Source of the DNA: Anomaloglossus baeobatrachus
Lineage: Eukaryota > Chordata > Amphibia > Anura > Aromobatidae
NCBI RefSeq assembly: GCF_048569485.1
Contig: NW_027443635.1
Location: 558,001 to 622,000 of the forward strand
Length of the DNA stretch: 64,000 bases
Direction of reading: 5' to 3'
The position numbers were made by a program, and so were the translations under genes. Position 1 is the stretch's first letter. Each line of letters starts with the position of its first letter. Of the stretch, positions 48,108 through 59,900 are shown one piece after another. A model generated the notes under the pieces. It did not search any database, was not told the DNA's origin, and was given only the letters and a program-made list of their open reading frames with translations.

Positions 48108-48110
48108 TGA
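48108..48110. repeat. Target site duplication, right (TGA)
   Basis: TGA directly follows the right terminal repeat and duplicates 42761-42763. The satellite resumes here inside the monomer's G run with no loss of satellite sequence. Confidence 0.9.
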
Positions 48111-51100
48111 GGGGGTATTGCAACTTTTGGCCATTTTGAAGTGAAATTGTTCCTTTCGGGGGGTATTGCAACTTTTCAGCATTTTGAAGCGAAATTGTTC
48201 CTTTGGGGGGGTATTGCAATTTTTTGCCATTTTGAGGCGAAATTGTTCCTTTGGGGGGTATTGCAATTTTTTGCCATTTTGAGGCGAAATTGTTCCTTTG
48301 GGGGGGTATTGCAACTTTTGGCCATTTTGAAGCGAAATTGTTCCTTTGGGGGGTTTTTACAATTTTTGGCCATTTTGAGGCGAAATTGTTCCTTTCGGGG
48401 GTATTGCAACTTTTCGGCATTTTGAGGCGAAATTGTTCCTTTGGGGGGGTATTGCAATTTTTTGCCATTTTGAGGCGAAATTGTTCCTTTGGGGGGGTAT
48501 TGCAACTTTTGGCCATTTTGAAGCGAAATTGTTCCTTTGGGGGGGTATTGCAACTTTTCGGCATTTTGAGGCGAAATTGTTCCTTTGGGGGAGTATTGCA
48601 ATTTTTTGCCATTTTGAGGCGAACTTGTTCTTTTGGGGGGGTATTGCAACTTTTGGCCATTTTGAAGCGAAATTGTTCCTTTGGGAGGTTTTTACAATTT
48701 TTGGCCATTTTGAGGCGAAATTGTTCCTTTCGGGGGGTATTGCAACTTTTCGGCATTTTGAGGCAAAATTGTTCCTTTGGGGGGGTATTGCAACTTTTGG
48801 CCATTTTGAAGCGAAATTGTTCCTTTGGGGGGGTATTGCAATTTTTTGCCATTTTGAAGCGAAATTGTTCCTTTGGGGGGGTATTGCAACTTTTGGCCAT
48901 TTTGAAGCGAAATTGTTCCTTTGGGGGGGTATTGCAACTTTTCGGCATTTTGAGGCGAAATTGTTCCTTTGGGGGGGTATTGCAATTTTTTGCCATTTTG
49001 AGGCGAAATTGTTCCTTTGGGGGGGTATTGCAACTTTTGGCCATTTTGAAGCGAAATTGTTCCTTTAGGGGGGTATTGCAATTTTTTGCCATTTTGAGGC
49101 GAAATTGTTCCTTTGGGGGGGTATTGCAACTTTTGGCCATATTGAAGCGAAATTGTTCCTTGGGGGGGTATTGCAATTTTTAACCATTTTGAGGCGAAAT
49201 TGTTCCTTTGGGGGGGTATTGCAACTTTTGGCCATTTTGAAGCGAAATTGTTCCTTTCGGGGGGTATTGCAACTTTTCAGCATTTTGAGGCGAAATTGTT
49301 CCTCTGGGGGGGGTATTTCAATTTTTTTGCCATTTTGAGGCGAAATTGTTCCTTTGGGGGGGTATTGCAACTTTTCGGCATTTTGAGGCGAATTTGTTCC
49401 TTTGGGGGGTATTGCAATTTTTTTTCCATTTTGAGGCGAAATTGTTCCTTTGGGGGGGTATTGCAACTTTTGGCCATTTTGAAGCGAAAATGTTCCTTTC
49501 AGGGGGTATTGCAACTTTTCGGCATTTTGAAGCGAAATTGTTCCTTTGGGGGGTATTGCAATTTTTTGCCATTTTGAGGCGAAATTGTTCCTTTGGGGGG
49601 TATTGCAAATTTTGGCCATTTTGAAGCGAAATTGTTCCTTTGGGGGGGTATTGCAATTTTTTGCCATTTTGAAGCGAAATTGTTCCTTTGGGGGGGTATT
49701 GCAACTTTTCGGCATTTTGAGGCGAAATTGTTCCTTTGGGGGGGTATTGCAATTTTTTGCCATTTTGAGGCGAAATTGTTCCTTTGGGGGGGGGTATTGC
49801 AACTTTTGGCCATTTTGAAGCGAAATTGTTCCTTTGGGGGGGTATTGCAACTTTTGGCCATTTTGAAGCGAAATTGTTCCTTTGGGGGGGTATTGCAATT
49901 TTTTGCCATTTTGAGGCGAAATTGTTCCTTTGGGGGGGTATTGCAACTTTTGGCCATTTTGAAGCGAAATTGTTCCTTTGGGGGGGTATTGCAACTTTTC
50001 GGCATTTTGAGGCGAAATTGTTCCTTTGGGGGGGTATTGCAATTTTTTGCCATTTTGAGGCGAAATTGTTCCTTTGGGGGGGTATTGCAACTTTTGGCCA
50101 TTTTGAAGCGAAATTGTTCCTTTGGGGGGGTATTGCAACTTTTGGCCATTTTGAAGCGAAATTGTTCCTTTCGGGGGGTATTAGAACTTTTCGGCATTTT
50201 GAGGCGAAATTGTTCCTTTGGGGGGGTATTGCAACTTTCGGCCATTTTGAAGCGAAATTGTTCCTTTGGGGGGGTATTGCAACTTTTCGGCATTTTGAGG
50301 CGAAATTGTTCCTTTGGGGGGGTATTGCAATTTTTTGCCATTTTGAGGCGAAATTTTTCCTTTGGGGGGGTATTGCAACTTTTGGCCATTTTGAAGCGAA
50401 ATTGTTCCTTTCGGGGGGGTATTGCAACTTTTCGGCATTTTGAGGCGAAATTGTTCCTTTGGGGGGGTATTGCAACTTTTGGCCATATTGAAGCGAAATT
50501 GTTCCTTTGGGGGGTATTGCAATTTTTAACCATTTTGAGGCGAAATTGTTCCTTTGGGGGGGTATTGCAACTTTTGGCCATTTTGAAGCGAAATTGTTCC
50601 TTTCGGGGGGTATTGCAACTTTTCAGCATTTTGAGGCGAAATTGTTCCTTTGGGGGGGTATTGCAATTTTTTGCCATTTTGAGGCGAAATTGTTCCTTTG
50701 GGGGTATTGCAATTTTTTGCCATTTTGAGGCGAAATTGTTCCTTTCGGGGGGTATTGCAACTTTTGGCCATTTTGAAGCGAAATTGTTCCTTTCGGGGGG
50801 TATTGCAACTTTTCGGCATTTTGAAGCGAAATTGTTCCTTTGGGGGGTATTGCAATTTTTTGCCATTTTGAGTCGAAATTGTTCCTTTGGGGGGGTATTG
50901 CAACTTTTGGCCATTTTGAAGCGAAAATGTTCCTTTGGGGGGGTATTGCAATTTTTTTTCATTTTGAGGCGAAATTGTTCCTTTGGGGGGGGGTATTGCA
51001 AATTTTGGCCATTTTGAAGCTAAATTGTTCCTTTGGGGGGTATTGCAATTTTTTGCCATTTTGAGGCGAAATTGTGCCTTTGGGGGGGTATTGCAACTTT

Positions 51101-53544
51101 TGGCCATTTTGAAGCGAAAATGTTCCTTTCGGGGGGTATTGCAACTTTTCGGCATTTTGAAGCGAAATTGTTCCTTTGGGGGGTATTGCAATTTTTTGCC
51201 ATTTTGAGGCGAAATTGTTCCTTTGGGGGGGTATTGCAACTTTTGGCCATTTTGAAGCGAAATTGTTCCTTTGGGGGGTATTGCAATTTTTTTTTCATTT
51301 TGAGGCGAAATTGTTCCTTTGGGGGGGTATTGCAAATTTTGGCCATTTTGAAGCGAAATTGTTCCTTTGGGGGGGTATTGCAATTTTTTGCCATTTTGAG
51401 GCGAAATTGTTCCTTTGGGGGGGTATTGCAACTTTTGGCCTTTTTGAGGCGAAATTGTTCCTTTGGGGGGGTATTGCAACTTTTGGCCATTTTGAAGCGA
51501 AATTGTTCCTTTGGGGGGGTATTGCAACTTTTCGGCATTTTGAGGCGAAATTGTTCCTTTGGGGGGGTATTGCAATTTTTTGCCATTTTGAGGCGAAATT
51601 GTTCCTTTGAGGGGGTATTGCAACTTTTGGCCATTTTGAAGCGAAATTGTTCCTTTGGGGGGTATTGCAACTTTTCGGCATTTTGAGGAAAAATTGTTCC
51701 TTGGGGGGGTATTGCAACTTTTCGCCATTTTGAAGCGAAATTGTTCCTTTGGGGGGGTATTGCAACTTTTCAGCATTTTGAGGCGAAATTGTTCCTTTGG
51801 GGGGGTATTGCAACTTTTGGCCATTTTGAAGCGAAATTGTTCCTTTGGGGGGTTTTTACAATTTTTGGCCATTTTGAGGCAAAATTGTTCCTTTCGGGGG
51901 GTATTGCAACTTTTCGGCATTTTGAGGCGAAATTGTTCCTTTGGGGGGGTATTGCAACTTTTGGCCATTTTGAAGCGAAATTGTTCTTTTGGGGGGGTTT
52001 TTACAATTTTTGGCCATTTTGAGGCGAAATTGTTCCTTTCGGGGGTATTGCAACTTTTTGGCATTTTAAGGCGAAATTGTTCCTTTGGGGGGGTATTACA
52101 ATTTTTTGCCATTTTGAGGTGAAATTGTTCCTTTGGGGGGGTATTGCAACTTTTGGCCATTTTCAAGCGAAATTGTTCCTTTCGGGGGGGTATTGCAACT
52201 TTTCGGCATTTTGAGGCGAAATTGTTTCTTTGGGGGGGTATTGCAACTTTTGGCCATATTGAAGCGAAATTGTTCCTTTGGGGGGTATTGCAATTTTTAA
52301 CCATTTTGAGGTCAAATTGTTCCTTTCGGGGGGTATTGCAACTTTTGGCCATTTTGAAGCGAAATTGTTCCTTTCGGGGGGTATTGCAACTTTTCGGCAT
52401 TTTGAAGCGAAATTGTTCCTTTGGGGGGTATTGCAATTTTTTGCCATTTTGAGGCGAAATTGTTCCTTTGGGGGGGTATTGCAACTTTTGGCCATTTTGA
52501 AGCGAAATTGTTCTTTTGGGGGGGTTTTTACAATTTTTGGCCATTTTGAGGCGAAATTGTTCCTTTCGGGGGTATTGCAACTTTTTGGCATTTTAAGGCG
52601 AAATTGTTCCTTTGGGGGGGTATTACAATTTTTTGCCATTTTGAGGTGAAATTGTTCCTTTGGGGGGGTATTGCAACTTTTGGCCATTTTGAAGCGAAAT
52701 TGTTCCTTTGGGGGGTATTGCATTTTTTTGCCATTTTGAGGCGAAATTGTTCCTTTGGGGGGGTATTGCAATTTTTTGCCATTTTGAGGCGAAATTTTTC
52801 CTTTGGGGGGGTATTGCAACTTTTGGCCATTTTCAAGCGAAATTGTTCCTTTCGGGGGGGTATTGCAACTTTTCGGCATTTTGAGGCGAAATTGTTTCTT
52901 TGGGGGGGTATTGCAACTTTTGGCCATATTGAAGCGAAATTGTTCCTTTGGGGGGTATTGCAATTTTTAACCATTTTGAGGTGAAATTGTTCCTTTCGGG
53001 GGGTATTGCAACTTTTGGCCATTTTGAAGCGAAATTGTTCCTTTCGGGGGGTATTGCAACTTTTCGGCATTTTGAAGCGAAATTGTTCCTTTGGGGGGTA
53101 TTGCAATTTTTTGCCATTTTGAGGCGAAATTGTTCCTTTGGGGGGGTATTGCAACTTTTGACCATTTTGAAGCGAAAATGTTCCTTTGGGGGGTATTGCA
53201 ATTTTTTTTCATTTTGAGGCGAAATTGTTCCTTTGGGGGGGGTATTGCAAATTTTGGCCATTTTGAAGCGAAATTGTTCCTTTGGGGGGTATTGCAATTT
53301 TTTGCCATTTTGAGGCGAAATTGTTCCTTTGGGGGGGGTATTGCAACTTTTGGCCATTTTGAAGCGAAATTGTTCCTTTGGGGGGTATTGCAATTTTTTT
53401 TTCATTTTGAGGCGAAATTGTTCCTTTGGGGGGGTATTGCAAATTTTGGCCATTTTGAAGCGAAATTGTTCCTTTGGGGGGGTATTGCAATTTTTTGCCA
53501 TTTTAAGGCGAAATTGTTCCTTTGGGGGGGCTATTGCAACTTTT

Positions 53545-55110
53545 GGCCATTTTGAAGTGAAATTGTTCCTTTCGGGGGGTATTGCAACTTTTCAGCATTT
53601 TGAAGCGAAATTGTTCCTTTGGGGGGGTATTGCAATTTTTTGCCATTTTGAGGCGAAATTGTTCCTTTGGGGGGTATTGCAATTTTTTGCCATTTTGAGG
53701 CGAAATTGTTCCTTTGGGGGGGTATTGCAACTTTTGGCCATATTGAAGCGAAATTGTTCCTTTGGGGGGTTTTTACAATTTTTGGCCATTTTGAGGCAAA
53801 ATTGTTCCTTTCGGGGGGTATTGCAACTTTTCGGCATTTTGATGCGAAATTGTTCCTTTGGGGGGGTATTGCAACTTTTGGCCATTTTGAAGCGAAATTG
53901 TTCCTTTGGGGGGGTTTTTACAATTTTTGGCCATTTTGAGGCGAAATTGTTCCTTTCGGGGGTATTGCAACTTTTCGGCATTTTGAGGCGAAATTGTTCC
54001 TTTGGGGGGGTATTACAATTTTTTGCCATTTTGAGGTGAAATTGTTCCTTTGGGGGGGTATTGCAACTTTTGGCCATTTTGAAGCGAAATTGTTCCTTTG
54101 GGGGGTATTGCATTTTTTTGCCATTTTGAGGCGAAATTGTTCCTTTGGAGGGGTATTGCAATTTTTTGCCTTTTTGAGGCGAAATTGTTCCTTTGGGGGG
54201 GTATTGCAACTTTTGGCCATTTTGAAGCGAAATTGTTCCTTTGGGGGGGTATTGCAACTTTTCGGCATTTTGAGGCGAAATTGTTCCTTTGGGGGGGTAT
54301 TGCAATTTTTTGCCATTTTGAGGCGAAATTGTTCTTTTGAGGGGGTATTGCAACTTTTCGGCATTTTGAGGCGAAATTGTTCCTTTGGGGGGGTATTGCA
54401 ATTTTTTGCCATTTTGAGGCGAAATTGTTCCTTTGGGGGGGTATTGCAACTTTTGGCCATTTTGAAGCGAAATTGTTCCTTTGGGGGGGTATTGCAACTT
54501 TTCGGCATTTTGAGGCGAAATTGTTCCTTTGGGGGGGTATTGCAATTTTTTGCCATTTTGAGGCGAAATATTTCCTTTGGGGGGGTATTGCAACTTTTGG
54601 CCATTTTGAAGCGAAAATGTTCCTTTCGGGGGGTATTGCAACTTTTCGGCATTTTGAAGCGAAATTGTTCCTTTGGGGGGTATTGCAATTTTTTGCCATT
54701 TTGAGGCGAAATTGTTCCTTTGGGGGGGTATTGCAACTTTTGGCCATTTTGAAGCGAAATTGTTCCTTTGGGGGGTATTGCAATTTTTTTTTCATTTTGA
54801 GGCGAAATTGTTCCTTTGGGGGGGTATTGCAAATTTTGGCCATTTTGAAGCGAAATTGTTCCTTTGGGGGGGTATTGCAATTTTTTGCCATTTTGAGGCG
54901 AAATTGTTCCTTTGGGGGGGTATTGCAACTTTTGGCCTTTTTGAGGCGAAATTGTTCCTTTGGGGGGGTATTGCAACTTTTGGCCATTTTGAAGCGAAAT
55001 TGTTCCTTTGGGGGGGTATTGCAACTTTTCGGCATTTTGAGGCGAAATTGTTCCTTTGGGGGGGTATTGCAATTTTTTGCCATTTTGAGGCGAAATTGTT
55101 CCTTTGAGGG
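53545..55110 (+). repeat. Satellite block repeated about 6.6 kb to the right
   Basis: This block corresponds to about 60108-61530. Displacement is 6564 bp before and 6660 bp after a point where the right copy has two extra monomers. It falls to about 6.42 kb after a further difference of about five monomers near 54340. Shared rare marks include ATTTTGATGCG at 53840 and 60500 and the GGCAAAATTG monomer before it. The block shows copying followed by gain and loss of whole monomers. Confidence 0.7.
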
Positions 55111-56980
55111 GGTATTGCAACTTTTGGCCATTTTGAAGCGAAATTGTTCCTTTGGGGGGGTATTGCAACTTTTCGGCATTTTGAGGCGAAATTGTTCCTT
55201 GGGGGGGTATTGCAACTTTTGGCCATTTTGAAGCGAAATTGTTCCTTTGGGGGGGTATTGCAACTTTTCGGCATTTTGAGGCGAAATTGTTCCTTTGGGG
55301 GGGTATTGCAACTTTTGGCCATTTTGAAGTGAAATTGTTCCTTTCTGGGGGTATTGCAACTTTTCAGCATTTTGAGGCGAAATTGTTCCTTTGGGGGGGT
55401 ATTGCAACTTTTGGCCATTTTGAAGCGAAATTGTTCCTTTGGGGGGTTTTTACAATTTTTGGCCATTTTGAGGCAAAATTGTTCCTTTCGGGGGGTATTG
55501 CAACTTTTCGGCATTTTGAGGCGAAATTGTTCCTTTGGGGGGGTATTGCAACTTTTGGCCATTTTGAAGCGAAATTGTTCTTTTGGGCGGGGTTTTACAA
55601 TTTTTGGCCATTTTGAGGCGAAATTGTTCCTTTCGGGGGTATTGCAACTTTTTGGCATTTTAAGGCGAAATTGTTCCTTTGGGGGGGTATTACAATTTTT
55701 TGCCATTTTGAGGTGAAATTGTTCCTTTGGGGGGGTATTGCAACTTTTGGCCATTTTGAAGCGAAATTGTTCCTTTGGGGGGTATTGCATTTTTTTGCCA
55801 TTTTGAGGCGAAATTGTTCCTTTGGGGGGGTATTGCAACTTTTGACCATTTTGAAGCGAAATTGTTCCTTTCGGGGGGGTATTGCAACTTTTCGGCATTT
55901 TGAGGCGAAATTGTTCCTTTGGGGGGGTATTGCAACTTTTGGCCATTTTGAAGCGAAATTGTTCCTTTGGGGGGGTATTGCAACTTTTCGGCATTTTGAG
56001 GCGAAATTGTTCCTTTGGGGGGGTATTGCAATTTTTTGCCATTTTGAGGCGAAATTGTTCCTTTGGGGGGGTATTGCAACTTTTGGCCTTTTTGAGGCGA
56101 AATTGTTCCTTTGGGGGGGTATTGCAACTTTTGGCCATTTTGAAGCGAAATTGTTCCTTTGGGGGGGTATTGCAACTTTTCGGCATTTTGAGGCGAAATT
56201 GTTCCTTTGGGGGGGTATTGCAATTTTTTGCCATTTTGAGGCGAAATTGTTCCTTTGAGGGGGTATTGCAACTTTTGGCCATTTTGAAGCGAAATTGTTC
56301 CTTTGGGGGGGTATTGCAACTTTTCGGCATGTTGAGGCGAAATTGTTCCTTGGGGGGGTATTGCAACTTTTGGCCATTTTGAAGCGAAATTGTTCCTTTG
56401 GGGGGGTATTGCAACTTTTCGGCATTTTGAGGCGAAATTGTTCCTTTGGGGGGGTATTGCAACTTTTGGCCATTTTGAAGTGAAATTGTTCCTTTCGGGG
56501 GGTATTGCAACTTTTCAGCATTTTGAGGCGAAATTGTTCCTTTGGGGGGGTATTGCAACTTTTGGCCATTTTGAAGCGAAATTGTTCCTTTGGGGGGTTT
56601 TTACAATTTTTGGCCATTTTGAGGCAAAATTGTTCCTTTCGGGGGGTATTGCAACTTTTCGGCATTTTGAGGCGAAATTGTTCCTTTGGGGGGGTATTGC
56701 AACTTTTGGCCATTTTGAAGCGAAATTGTTCTTTTGGGCGGGGTTTTACAATTTTTGGCCATTTTGAGGCGAAATTGTTCCTTTCGGGGGTATTGCAACT
56801 TTTTGGCATTTTAAGGCGAAATTGTTCCTTTGGGGGGGTATTACAATTTTTTGCCATTTTGAGGTGAAATTGTTCCTTTGGGGGGGTATTGCAACTTTTG
56901 GCCATTTTGAAGCGAAATTGTTCCTTTGGGGAGTATTGCATTTTTTTGCCATTTTGAGGCGAAATTGTTCCTTTGGGGGG
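54870..56980 (+). repeat. Direct repeat of a satellite block, displacement 1151 bp (24 monomers)
   Basis: About 960 bp (54870-55830) recurs at 56020-56980 with very few differences. Both copies carry the unique spacer TTTTGGGCGGGGTTTTACAA (near 55580 and 56731) and the GGCAAAATTG monomer. A related third copy near 58.2-59.1 kb lacks the GGGCGGGG variant. That places the 1151-bp duplication after the variant arose. Confidence 0.8.
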
Positions 56981-59900
56981 GTATTGCAATTTTTTGCCAT
57001 TTTGAGGCGAAATTTTTCCTTTGGGGGGGTATTGCAACTTTTGGCCATTTTGAAGCGAAATTGTTCCTTTCGGGGGGGTATTGCAACTTTTCGGCATTTT
57101 GAGGCGAAATTGTTCCTTTGGGGGGGTATTGCAACTTTTGGCCATTTTGAAGCGAAATTGTTCCTTTGGGGGGGTATTGCAACTTTTCGGCATTTTGAGG
57201 CGAAATTGTTCCTTTGGGGGGGTATTGCAACTTTTTGCCATTTTGAGGCGAAATTGTTCCTTTGGGGGGGTATTGCAACTTTTGGCCATTTTGAAGCGAA
57301 ATTGTTCCTTTGGGGGGGTATTGCAACTTTTGGCCATTTTGAAGCGAAATTGTTCCTTTCGGGGGGTATTGCAATTTTTTGCCATTTTGAGGCGAAATTT
57401 TTCCTTTGGGGGGGTATTGCAACTTTTGGCCATTTTGAAGCGAAATTGTTCCTTTCGGGGGGGTATTGCAACTTTTCGGCATTTTGAGGCGAAATTGTTC
57501 CTTTGGGGGGGTATTGCAACTTTTGGCCATATTGAAGCGAAATTGTTCCTTTGGGGGGTATTGCAATTTTTAACCATTTTGAGGCGAAATTGTTCCTTTG
57601 GGGGGGTATTGCAACTTTTGGCCATTTTGAAGCGAAATTGTTCCTTTCGGGGGGTATTGCAACTTTTCAGCATTTTGAGGCGAAATTGTTCCTTTGGGGG
57701 GGTATTGCAATTTTTTGCCATTTTGAGGCGAAATTGTTCCTTTGGGGGGTATTGCAATTTTTTGCCATTTTGAGGCGAAATTGTTCCTTTGGGGGGTATT
57801 GCAATTTTTTGCCATTTTGAGGCGAAATTGTTCCTTTGGGGGGGTATTGCAACTTTTGGCCATTTTGAAGCGAAAATGTTCCTTTCGGGGGGTATTGCAA
57901 CTTTTCGGCATTTTGAAGCGAAATTGTTCCTTTGGGGGGTATTGCAATTTTTTGCCATTTTGAGGCGAAATTGTTCCTTTGGGGGGGTATTGCAACTTTT
58001 GGCCATTTTGAAGCTAAATTGTTCCTTTGGGGGGTATTGCAATTTTTTTTTCATTTTGAGGCGAAATTGTTCCTTTGGGGGGGTATTGCAAATTTTGGCC
58101 ATTTTGAAGCGAAATTGTTCCTTTGGGGGGGTATTGCAATTTTTTGCCATTTTGAGGCGAAATTGTTCCTTTGGGGGGGTATTGCAACTTTTGGCCTTTT
58201 TGAGGCGAAATTGTTCCTTTGGGGGGGTATTGCAACTTTTGGCCATTTTGAAGCGAAATTGTTCCTTTGGGGGGGTATTGCAACTTTTCGGCATTTTGAG
58301 GCGAAATTGTTCCTTTGGGGGGGTATTGCAATTTTTTGCCATTTTGAGGCGAAATTGTTCCTTTGAGGGGGTATTGCAACTTTTGGCCATTTTGAAGCGA
58401 AATTGTTCCTTTGGGGGGTATTGCAACTTTTCGGCATTTTGAGGCGAAATTGTTCCTTGGGGGGGTATTGCAACTTTTCGCCATTTTGAAGCGAAATTGT
58501 TCCTTTGGGGGGGTATTGCAACTTTTCGGCATTTTGAGGCGAAATTGTTCCTTTGGGGGGGTATTGCAACTTTTGGCCATTTTGAAGTGAAATTGTTCCT
58601 TTCGGGGGGTATTGCAACTTTTCAGCATTTTGAGGCGAAATTGTTCCTTTGGGGGGGTATTGCAACTTTTGGCCATTTTGAAGCGAAATTGTTCCTTTGG
58701 GGGGTTTTTACAATTTTTGGCCATTTTGAGGCAAAATTGTTCCTTTCGGGGGGTATTGCAACTTTTCGGCATTTTGAGGCGAAATTGTTCCTTTGGGGGG
58801 GTATTGCAACTTTTGGCCATTTTGAAGCGAAATTGTTCTTTTGGGGGGGTTTTTACAATTTTTGGCCATTTTGAGGCGAAATTGTTCCTTTCGGGGGTAT
58901 TGCAACTTTTTGGCATTTTAAGGCGAAATTGTTCCTTTGGGGGGGTATTACAATTTTTTGCCATTTTGAGGTGAAATTGTTCCTTTGGGGGGGTATTGCA
59001 ACTTTTGGCCATTTTGAAGCGAAATTGTTCCTTTGGGGGGTATTGCATTTTTTTGCCATTTTGAGGCGAAATTGTTCCTTTGGGGGGGTATTGCAATTTT
59101 TTGCCATTTTGAGGCGAAATTTTTCCTTTGGGGGGGTATTGCAACTTTTGGCCATTTTGAAGCGAAATTGTTCCTTTCGGGGGGGTATTGCAACTTTTCG
59201 GCATTTTGAGGCGAAATTGTTCCTTTGGGGGGGTATTGCAACTTTTGGCCATATTGAAGCGAAATTGTTCCTTTCGGGGGGTATTGCAACTTTTCAGCAT
59301 TTTGAGGCGAAATTGTTCCTTTGGGGGGGTATTGCAATTTTTTGCCATTTTGAGGCGAAATTGTTCCTTTGGGGGGTATTGCAAGTTTTTTGCCATTTTG
59401 AGGCGAAATTGTTCCTTTCGGGGGGTATTGCAACTTTTGGCCATTTTGAAGCGAAATTGTTCCTTTCGGGGGGTATTGCAACTTTTCGGCATTTTGAAGC
59501 GAAATTGTTCCTTTGGGGGGTATTGCAATTTTTTGCCATTTTGAGGCGAAATTGTTCCTTTGGAAGGGTATTGCAACTTTTGACCATTTTGAAGCGAAAA
59601 TGTTCCTTTGGGGGGGTATTGCAATTTTTTTTCATTTTGAGGCGAAATTGTTCCTTTGGGGGGGTATTGCAACTTTTGGCCATTTTGAAGTGAAATTGTT
59701 CCTTTCGGGGGGTATTGCAACTTTTCAGCATTTTGAAGCGAAATTGTTCCTTTGGGGGGGTATTGCAATTTTTTGCCATTTTGAGGCGAAATTGTTCCTT
59801 TGGGGGGTATTGCAAGTTTTTTGCCATTTTGAGGCGAAATTGTTCCTTTCGGGGGGTATTGCAACTTTTGGCCATTTTAAAGCGAAAATGTTCCTTTCGG

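Noticed and set aside
42761-48110. Longer target duplication or longer terminal repeat including the flanking AGGCCT
   Set aside because: AGGCCT occurs at both junctions, but extending the element by that A would leave flanks TG and GA, which are not a duplication. The empty site at 32533-32671 contains TGA once, which fixes the ends as GGCCT with a TGA duplication.
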